Positions 1-6,100 of a stretch of 6,332 nucleotides of DNA are shown here, piece after piece; position 1 is the stretch's first letter; each line of letters begins with the position of its first letter. The notes under the pieces are model-generated. The model made no database searches and was not told the DNA's origin. It saw only the letters and a list, made by a program, of their open reading frames with translations. The DNA comes from CAZQCI01 sp964592255 (GTDB lineage: Bacteria > UBA10199 > SBBF01), in NCBI GenBank assembly GCA_964592255.1, contig CAZQCI010000120.1, forward strand, positions 1-6,332. Direction: 5' to 3'. A program made the position numbers and the translations under genes.

Positions 1-243
1 CTCATCCACCATTCCCAACATTTCCGTAATTTCCTCCAAGCTATAACCAAAGCGTTTACCGCGTAGAATAAGTTTTAAACGTTTACAGTCGGTGGAGTTA
101 TAAATACGTTGGTTCCCTTCCGTACGCGCAGGCGAAATTAATTTTTTTTCTTCGTAAAATCGAATGGTACGCGGACTAATATCAAACTGGGAGGCCAACT
201 CCGAGATAGAATAGGCTTCTTTGGAATAGGGTTCATGAGCCAT
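1..243 (-). CDS. MerR-family transcriptional regulator, LiuR-like (N-terminal part, runs off left edge)
   Basis: Reading the minus strand from the ATG at 243 down to position 1 gives 81 codons without a stop; the C-terminal part lies outside the window. Residues 11-30 form the MerR helix-turn-helix (YSISELASQFDISPRTIRFY), followed by the wing with the usual R-x-Y signature (NQRIYN) and the helix containing RLKLILRGKRFGYSLEEI. That last stretch is characteristic of LiuR-type regulators, which in Gamma- and Betaproteobacteria control branched-chain amino acid and fatty acid degradation genes. DNA binding is well supported. The regulon is inferred from N-terminal similarity only, because the C-terminal dimerisation and effector part is not visible. 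No Shine-Dalgarno sequence precedes the ATG; a palindrome ending two bases upstream occupies that place. The HTH begins at the normal distance from this Met, which supports the start. The gene is divergent from the fucose operon and probably unrelated to it. Confidence 0.88.
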   Translation of the reverse strand, partial: MAHEPYSKEAYSISELASQFDISPRTIRFYEEKKLISPARTEGNQRIYNSTDCKRLKLILRGKRFGYSLEEITEMLGMVDE

Positions 244-244
244 A

Positions 245-262
245 CTTAACGTTTACGTTAAG
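245..262. promoter_or_regulatory. Perfect palindrome, probable MerR/LiuR-type operator
   Basis: CTTAACG at 245-251 and CGTTAAG at 256-262 are exact reverse complements separated by TTTA. The site ends two bases before the ATG of the minus-strand MerR gene. It contains two ACGT-type cores, which from memory resembles the palindromes reported for LiuR in comparative-genomics work. Its position over the start region fits autorepression. The palindrome is seen directly; the bound protein is inferred from the neighbouring gene. Confidence 0.7.
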
Positions 263-266
263 GTTA

Positions 267-272
267 ATTATA
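267..272 (-). promoter_or_regulatory. Candidate -10 box for the MerR gene
   Basis: The minus strand reads a perfect TATAAT here, which would place the transcription start inside or beside the 245-262 palindrome and about 15-20 bases before the ATG. A TTGACA hexamer exists at 279-284 on the same strand but is only 6 bases away, too close to be its partner, and no good -35 lies at 16-18 bases. The -10 call rests on the match to consensus and on its position relative to the operator. Confidence 0.35.
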
Positions 273-277
273 GGCCT

Positions 278-304
278 TTGTCAACCTAGATTTTACTGTA
301 TTAT
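278..304 (+). promoter_or_regulatory. Weak candidate promoter for the NusG-paralogue/fucose operon
   Basis: TTGTCA at 278-283 and TATTAT at 299-304 each match five of six sigma-70 consensus bases, but the 15-base spacer is short. If used, it would give an untranslated leader of about 70 bases before 381, room for a leader-bound antitermination signal. I see no match to the enterobacterial ops element in that leader. The candidate overlaps the TTGACA-like sequence on the other strand, so this is only the best available guess. Confidence 0.2.
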
Positions 305-368
305 TTTGACGCACTAAAAAACAAAAATAATTTGCAGATTGTAGAAGAGTTGAGCTATGCCTAATACT

Positions 369-375
369 AAGGGGA
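369..375 (+). promoter_or_regulatory. Ribosome binding site that decides the start of the NusG paralogue
   Basis: AAGGGGA, one mismatch from the AAGGAGG type, lies five bases before the ATG at 381. The alternative ATG at 357 has only a GAAGAG-like stretch upstream. The site falls inside the codons that the longer form would use, and it is the only recognisable Shine-Dalgarno sequence before any gene in the window. Confidence 0.55.
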
Positions 376-380
376 TAGTT

Positions 381-893
381 ATGGGGTCATGGTATGTCTT
401 ACAGACAAAGGCACATCGTGAAAGAGATGTGCAGAAGTTATTAAGAAACGGTGGTTTTGAAACTTTTCTTCCTATTTTAAGGGAAGTCAGTTACCGGGGA
501 GGTCTACCCTACTTCAAACTTTCCTCTCTTTTTCCTGGCTATCTTTTTCTCAACTGTTTTCTTGAAGAAAAAAATAATTTTCATCTAGTCAAGTATACCC
601 GTGGGATTAACAAAATTATTTCGGCATGTGGTAAGCCACTCAAAATGGATGATGACATCATTCATAGCATCCAAAACCGAGCCAACGCTGAAGGCATTAT
701 TAATCAACAACCGGACCTATTAAAAGCCGGTGATAAGGTACGGGTTAAAAAAGGAATCCTCAAAGATTTAATTGGAATTTTAGAACGCCCCTCCACAGCC
801 GAGGGGCGAATTACGGTTCTACTACATCTCATCAACTACCAAATGAAAGCCACCCTCCATTGGAGTGAAGTCGAAAAATTACAAGTCGCCTAG
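381..893 (+). CDS. Specialised NusG paralogue (RfaH/LoaP/UpxY-type transcription antiterminator)
   Basis: This 170-residue protein has the two-domain NusG layout. The NGN domain (about residues 1-97) starts with the near-invariant W4-Y5 (GSWYVLQTK), contains the core LFPGYLFL at 50-57 and ends near TRGINKIIS (73-81). After a short linker comes a KOW motif at about 116-135 (AGDKVRVKKGILKDLIGILE) in a C-terminal beta-barrel. NusG-type NGN domains bind the RNA polymerase clamp across the DNA channel and reduce pausing; the KOW domain contacts other factors. It is unlikely to be housekeeping NusG, because it sits immediately before sugar-nucleotide genes rather than with secE and ribosomal protein genes. 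Operon-specific paralogues typically hold this first position in surface-polysaccharide clusters. An in-frame ATG at 357 would add eight residues (178 in all); 381 is preferred because of its ribosome binding site and because family members begin just before the W-Y pair. Family is certain; the target operon is inferred from position. Confidence 0.9.
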   Translation: MGSWYVLQTKAHRERDVQKLLRNGGFETFLPILREVSYRGGLPYFKLSSLFPGYLFLNCFLEEKNNFHLVKYTRGINKIISACGKPLKMDDDIIHSIQNRANAEGIINQQPDLLKAGDKVRVKKGILKDLIGILERPSTAEGRITVLLHLINYQMKATLHWSEVEKLQVA

Positions 894-931
894 CTTGCAT
901 AAAAAAAAACTTTTCGATATACACCCACACC

Positions 932-1984
932 ATGAAAAAAGCTCTCATTACCGGAATCACCGGACAAGACGGTTCTTACCTTGCAGAATTTCTCCTTTCC
1001 AAAGGATACGAAGTCCATGGCCTTATTCGTAGAGCCAGTACCTTCAACACCGATCGGGTCGACCACCTCTATGTTGATCCACACATACATGGAGTGAAAT
1101 TTTTTCTTCATTACGGCGACTTGTCCGATGCGGGGCAATTAGTCAACTTGATCTACAACATCAAACCGGATGAAGTTTATCATTTAGGAGCCCAAAGCCA
1201 TGTACGCGTCAGCTTCGACATGCCAGAATATACCGGAGACATCACGGGGTTGGGAACCACACGTATTTTGGAAGCCATCCGTCACAGTGGAATTAAATGC
1301 AAATTTTATCAGGCTTCTTCCTCCGAAATGTTCGGGGCATCCCCTCCTCCACAAAACGAATCCACTTTTTTCTACCCACGAAGCCCCTATGCGGCTGGTA
1401 AAGTTTATTCTTACTGGATGACCATCAATTATCGTGAAGCATACAATATGTTTGCCTGTAATGGCATTTTGTTTAACCACGAATCTCCACGACGCGGAGA
1501 AACATTTGTCACCCGTAAAATAACCCGTGCTTTGGCCCAAATTGTAGCTGGGAAACAGGACAAGTTATATATGGGAAACCTTAAAGCCAAACGTGACTGG
1601 GGCTTTGCACCCGAATATGTGGAATGCCAATGGCGTATTTTGCAACACGACACACCGGAAGACTTTGTCATTGGTACGGGAGAAAGTTATTCCGTGGAAG
1701 AGTTTCTGGTGGAAGCCTTTGGTTATTTAAATCGTGACTGGCAGGAGCATGTGGTGATTGACCCCAAATATTTTCGACCTACCGAAGTAGACTATCTCCA
1801 GGCCGATATTTCCAAAGCTCAAAAAAAGCTCGGTTGGACCCCCAAAATCACGTTCAAAGAATTAGTCAAAATCATGGTGGATGCCGACCTGGAAGCCGTT
1901 GGACTTTCCAGTCCAGGGGAAGGCCAAAAAATCTTAACAGCCAAAGGCATTCATTGGACTAAAAACAAAATGACTCCAGGATAA
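932..1984 (+). CDS. gmd: GDP-mannose 4,6-dehydratase
   Basis: Converts GDP-D-mannose to GDP-4-keto-6-deoxy-D-mannose with tightly bound NADP(H), in the cytoplasm; this is the first committed step to GDP-L-fucose and related deoxysugars. The 350-residue protein is an extended short-chain dehydrogenase with the nucleotide-binding GITGQDG at residues 8-14. The catalytic set is Ser130 and Glu132 in ASSSEMFG, and Tyr153-x3-Lys157 in SPYAAGK. The family block NHESPRRGE is at 182-190, followed by FVTRKITRA. E. coli Gmd has Thr where Ser130 stands; Ser is a conservative change that keeps the hydroxyl. The later block reads RDWGFAPEYVE rather than the RDWGHAKDYV of the E. coli enzyme. Length is slightly below the 372 residues of E. 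coli Gmd. The start at MKKALITG is where the family begins. It follows the NusG paralogue by 38 bp and precedes fcl by 31 bp, so cotranscription is likely. No Shine-Dalgarno sequence is visible; a run of nine A lies about 20 bases upstream. Confidence 0.97.
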   Translation: MKKALITGITGQDGSYLAEFLLSKGYEVHGLIRRASTFNTDRVDHLYVDPHIHGVKFFLHYGDLSDAGQLVNLIYNIKPDEVYHLGAQSHVRVSFDMPEYTGDITGLGTTRILEAIRHSGIKCKFYQASSSEMFGASPPPQNESTFFYPRSPYAAGKVYSYWMTINYREAYNMFACNGILFNHESPRRGETFVTRKITRALAQIVAGKQDKLYMGNLKAKRDWGFAPEYVECQWRILQHDTPEDFVIGTGESYSVEEFLVEAFGYLNRDWQEHVVIDPKYFRPTEVDYLQADISKAQKKLGWTPKITFKELVKIMVDADLEAVGLSSPGEGQKILTAKGIHWTKNKMTPG

Positions 1985-2015
1985 GCTTATTATCCCGCAA
2001 TCACGATCCTTTTTC

Positions 2016-2963
2016 ATGAATCAACATTCCAAAATTTTTGTAGCAGGCCATAAGGGATTGGCGGGCTCCGCCATAAGGCGTGCTTTGGAGCAAGCAGGTT
2101 TTAATCATCTCATTTTCCGTGATAGACGAGACCTTGATTTAACCCAAAACTCCGAGGTGCGGGATTTTTTCAAAAAAGAAAAACCGGAATATGTTTTTTT
2201 GGCCGCCGCCAAAGTGGGAGGAATCTTGGCCAACAGCACCTACCCGGCTGATTTCCTTCATCAGAATCTAAGCATTCAGAACAATGTCATTCATAGCGCT
2301 TATGAACATGGAGTGAAGCGGCTTTTATTCCTCGGCAGCTCCTGTATTTATCCGCGACTATGCCCCCAACCGATTAAGGAAGACTATTTGCTTACCGGTC
2401 CTTTAGAACCAACTAATGAAGCGTATGCCATTGCTAAAATTGCTGGGATTAAAATGTGCCAAACTTATAATCGACAATATGGCACGGAATATCTACCGGT
2501 AATGCCAACCAACCTATACGGCCCTAACGATAATTACAATTTAGAAACCAGTCATGTATTACCGGCTCTAATCCGTAAATTCCACGAAGCCAAAATCAAT
2601 CAATCGGCTTCTGTCATCCTTTGGGGTACCGGAAAACCAAGAAGGGAATTTCTTCATGCGGACGACTTAGCTTCAGCCTGCCTGTTTTTAATGACCCAAG
2701 AATCGTCTTTTTTACAAAAGCATCAGGCTTTTGAGTTAGTCAACATTGGTACAGGTTCAGATATGACCATCGGCGAATTGGCGCACCTCATTCAAGACGC
2801 GGTCGGATTTAAAGGGAAAATTGAGTGGGACATTTCCAAACCTGACGGTACCCCCCAAAAATTATTGGATGTTGGACGCATCAATCAGATGGGATGGAAC
2901 TCCTCTTTTTTAATTAAAGAAAAAGTTAAAGAAATATATTCTAACTACTTAAAATTAAAATAA
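2016..2963 (+). CDS. fcl: GDP-L-fucose synthase (GDP-4-keto-6-deoxy-D-mannose 3,5-epimerase/4-reductase)
   Basis: Carries out the 3,5-epimerisation and NADPH-dependent 4-reduction of the Gmd product to GDP-L-fucose. The 315-residue protein (E. coli Fcl/WcaG has 321) shows GHKGLAG at 11-17 for cofactor binding, AAAKVGGI at 63-70 and LGSSCIYP at 106-113. Residues corresponding to the E. coli catalytic set are all present: Ser108, Cys110, Tyr137 and Lys141 (EAYAIAK), and His180 (TSHVLPALIRK). The block PTNLYGPNDNYN at 164-175 is also typical. The enzyme therefore looks intact. The gene starts 31 bp after gmd on the same strand, the usual gmd-fcl pairing. The start is set by the Rossmann motif only a few residues in; the preceding bases (AATCACGATCCTTTTTC) contain no Shine-Dalgarno sequence. 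The alternative name is wcaG. A fucosyltransferase to use the product is not in the window. Confidence 0.96.
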   Translation: MNQHSKIFVAGHKGLAGSAIRRALEQAGFNHLIFRDRRDLDLTQNSEVRDFFKKEKPEYVFLAAAKVGGILANSTYPADFLHQNLSIQNNVIHSAYEHGVKRLLFLGSSCIYPRLCPQPIKEDYLLTGPLEPTNEAYAIAKIAGIKMCQTYNRQYGTEYLPVMPTNLYGPNDNYNLETSHVLPALIRKFHEAKINQSASVILWGTGKPRREFLHADDLASACLFLMTQESSFLQKHQAFELVNIGTGSDMTIGELAHLIQDAVGFKGKIEWDISKPDGTPQKLLDVGRINQMGWNSSFLIKEKVKEIYSNYLKLK

Positions 2964-2967
2964 TTTT
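2951..2967. repeat. AT-only inverted repeat across the fcl stop codon
   Basis: AAAATTA (2951-2957) and TAATTTT (2961-2967) are exact reverse complements with a three-base AAA loop, and the fcl TAA opens the second arm. The stem has no G-C pair and is followed by A rather than T on the coding strand, so it does not qualify as an intrinsic terminator of the fucose operon. It may be chance in very AT-rich sequence. Confidence 0.3.
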
Positions 2968-3102
2968 AAAAAAAACAAAAAAATAAGACTAAGACAAAAA
3001 AATACACAGACCTACCTTTTCTCCTTTCACGTTTCTCCTCGTATGTTTAAGCCGTACAAAATAGGCAACTTTTTATAAAAAACACCGATAAATAATCCAC
3101 TT
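2964..3102. other. A-tract-rich intergenic region between fcl and the giant gene
   Basis: This 139-bp stretch carries three A runs (2968-2975, 2977-2983, 2996-3002), a TAAGAC tandem pair (2984-2995), a pyrimidine-rich segment (about 3011-3040) and TATAAA at 3074-3079. No GC-rich hairpin followed by T residues is present, so I see no intrinsic terminator. The A runs could act as a promoter UP element or intrinsic bend, but the TATAAA has no good -35 partner. An 11-codon ORF (3043-3078) lies in the same frame as the following gene and stops 24 bases before its ATG; it has no ribosome binding site and may be chance. The region could hold a promoter for the next gene or simply let transcription from the fucose genes continue. 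Confidence 0.4.
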
Positions 3103-6100
3103 ATGACACCTCCATCAAACATTATACCCAATAGTTTTTTAATAACGGCAGCCTATGCGGGAACAACTGCAGAGCCCCCAGAAGAAGCTGCTTGCACAAG
3201 CAATAACCCTAATTGCTATAGCGCCACACCTTCCCCCGATAAGGCTTTATCAGCATTAGGAGAAAACGGCATGGATGGGGTAGCCATGGGAGGGGATGAA
3301 GAGGATGAAGACAAAACCACAACACAGACCCGCACCCCACAAAAAGAAACAGCTCCCGACTTTCAGGTCGCCCTACAAAATAAAGCTCTTAAGGCTTTAA
3401 ATAAGCTTCAAAAGAAAATCAACGACGCCCCTGAAAACGCAGACCAACTTAGAATGGATCTAGAAGAGACCTACGAAAACTATCTTTTACAATGCAAAAA
3501 CCCTTTGTGGATCAACCCACAAATTAATCTCATCGCTGGTAATAACGCCTTAGCTTTACACAATATAGACAATGCTAATGAACGTTATCATTGGGCGGCT
3601 AACAGTCAATTTCCCAACAATGATAATTTCAAAGCATCAGCGGCAGCTAAGGAAAAAGTTATTCAAAACACCTATGCACGGGTAACCATCGTCGTCCCTT
3701 CTAATGCAACCATTGCATTAAAATACACGGGCATTAGTTATCCTAATGCCACTTATACACAACAAGACTGGGCCAGCGACTCAAGCTCTCAAAATTTATT
3801 AAAAAAATGGGATTACAAAGGGGATATTGAAACCATTCAACAACGGCTTAACTATACCTCTATCAATTCCTATGTGACCTACACAGGGCTTATTCCCACA
3901 GGCCCCTACCGCTTAGAAGTCAATGGAGAATTAGTCACTAAATTCGATCTTTCTCAAAGCAGCCTGGAACAACTACCGCAAAAACAAACCCATATCGATA
4001 CCCGGCAAATAGACCAATATGTTTCGGTTCAAGACGCCCCTACACTTCCAGACGACGAGCGTCGAATCAATTGGGCCAATCTCGAAAAAAGCCTCGAAAG
4101 ATTAGTAGACGACAAGAACTTTGAAACTGCCCGTACCGTTTATCAGGCTCTTGTAGACAGATCGGGTAAACAAATCAGCGCTGTCACTCATATCGCAGGT
4201 GCTAACAGCCAAGATAATATAAATAGCCCTGAATACAAAACAGCCCTAGTCAATGCCAGTACCAGTACATGGCAACCCTTAACAGAACCAGCCAGACTTC
4301 GGGAAAAATTTGCAAAGGAAACAGCTTTTAGAGAGTTAAAAACGGGGCAACAAATCGACCCTACACAATTAGTTAATAGCCCTAACTGGGAAGCCCCCTC
4401 ACTCGATCCTTTTAACGTAGCCCCTATCGGCAATGAGTTGGTAGACAGCGGCATCGGGAACGGTCAACTCCAAAGCGAGCTCTACTCACAATTACCTGAC
4501 AAGACGCAAAANNNNNNNNNNCAAGGAGCACTATCTCCCTATTGGAGAACAACACCTGCACACAAAACAGATTTGGAAGATTTTTTTGCAGGTCGCCTTA
4601 AACCCGCCAGACTTCAAAGCATAAATTTCGAAAGTAATAATGCAGAAACAGGAGAAATAAACCGCTCAGTTTCTGTTATCACACTCACTTTAGACAACGG
4701 CACCACCTTTTCTGCCGTAAAAATAGCGGGCAATGAGGAAGCAAGTAGTGAAATTGCCCTAGCAGGCATCACCATCACGGACAGTAATCCTCAAGAAAAA
4801 AAGGTAATCACTTCGGCATCGAGAAATGGCAGTATCAAAACTTACATCAAATGCCTTGAGACATCTCAAAATACATTTTTTTGGGGCAGGGGTGATAACA
4901 GTAATGAACCCGAAGAACAACCAAACGATACTCCCGGCTGGAATCCTTATGCTCCATTATGTTATGGTGCTCTCAGCAACCCCTTCATCGATAAAAAATC
5001 TTTATTTTTAAAAGGATTAGACGATGGACGCGTTAACCTTAGCGTTTCGGGGCGATCCTTAATTGATAGAGGAGCTCGCGAACCTTTGCAACTGCTTGAT
5101 ATTCTCCTTGATCAAGGAGTAAATGCCTTTGAAGATGGTTCATCATTTTACATAGAAGGGGTTGTTTACCAGGTCACTAAAGGCAGGAAGGATGCATGGA
5201 CTACTATTTTTTTGGAAACAGAAGATCCAAAGGCTCCTCGCTATGCAATTAATATCAACCCAGCAGAGGATCCAACGCGTGATCCATTAGTCAGAAGTAG
5301 AATCACCATTACTCAATTGGATGCAAGCCAAGGTGATCCGGATTTAAAAAACCACCAAGCATCTAAATTGATCTATGATTATAGACCTGACGATAAAGAT
5401 CAGGCACAACAAATGCTAGCCATTCAAATAAATTCTCCGGAATTTAATACGCCTGTCTTTATTAATTTTGTAGTACAAGAACTTAAAAATGGTCAACATG
5501 CCTATTGGTGCCAGGAAACCATAGAAAAAACTTACTCAGCAAGAATGTGGGATGACAGCCCGCCACCAAAACCGGCTTTAGTTACAGCATTAGAAGAAGG
5601 CAAATCCCCTTTTATCGCACCTTGGCTTGTAACAACACCTATGTCATCGACACCTGTGTCACCGACACCTGTGTCATCGACACCTGTGTCACCGACACCT
5701 GTCGTTGCAGCCGCGGAGAGTTCGTTTGAACTTCCAGACTATTTTCCCGAATATAAGTTTCCAAATCTCAACGATACAGATGCTATTAGAAAAGCCACGA
5801 ACAATACCGAGTATAAAACAGGACGCGATGAGACACGAACGGTTATCATCAGAAAAGACTTAGCAAATGGAAAAGTAGAGATCAGTGAAGTCTCCATTAG
5901 AGTTGTTTCATTAAATGCTATGAGTGGAGGGCACCTCACACAAGCCAAAGAAGTCACTTTAAAAAATCAACGCATCATCAATGCAACAGATACAGATATC
6001 AATAATACTGATCTTTGGAAAAGAGTAGATACCAATGCTAACGCAAACAGCTGGGACAGTTTTGCTCAAAAAGAACTTCTGTCTTTATATCTTTATGAAA

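Noticed and set aside
305..380. ops-type recruitment element for the RfaH-like factor
   Set aside because: No GGCGGTAG-like sequence is present; only GTAG inside unrelated sequence at about 341-344.
890..1138. 82-codon ORF on the minus strand
   Set aside because: Lies opposite gmd, which has complete family motifs in the other strand; no recognisable protein features.
1184..1671. Minus-strand ORFs (1184-1540, 1429-1671) and a plus-strand ORF in another frame (1200-1421)
   Set aside because: All lie inside the well-supported gmd gene and look like alternative-frame shadows.
2951..2967. Intrinsic terminator after fcl
   Set aside because: The stem is purely A-T and is followed by A rather than T on the coding strand, so it cannot serve as a normal Rho-independent terminator.
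4188..4454. 88-codon minus-strand ORF with hydrophobic stretches
   Set aside because: Opposite the continuous giant frame; its hydrophobicity is expected from complementing hydrophilic codons.
4826..5011. 61-codon plus-strand ORF in another frame
   Set aside because: Embedded in the giant frame, which stays open on both sides; no ribosome binding site or family resemblance.
5635..5703. CRISPR-like array
   Set aside because: Units are contiguous with no spacers, are in frame, and encode a simple TPVS[S/P] repeat.
5739..5957. 72-codon minus-strand ORF
   Set aside because: Shadow of the giant gene; no supporting features.
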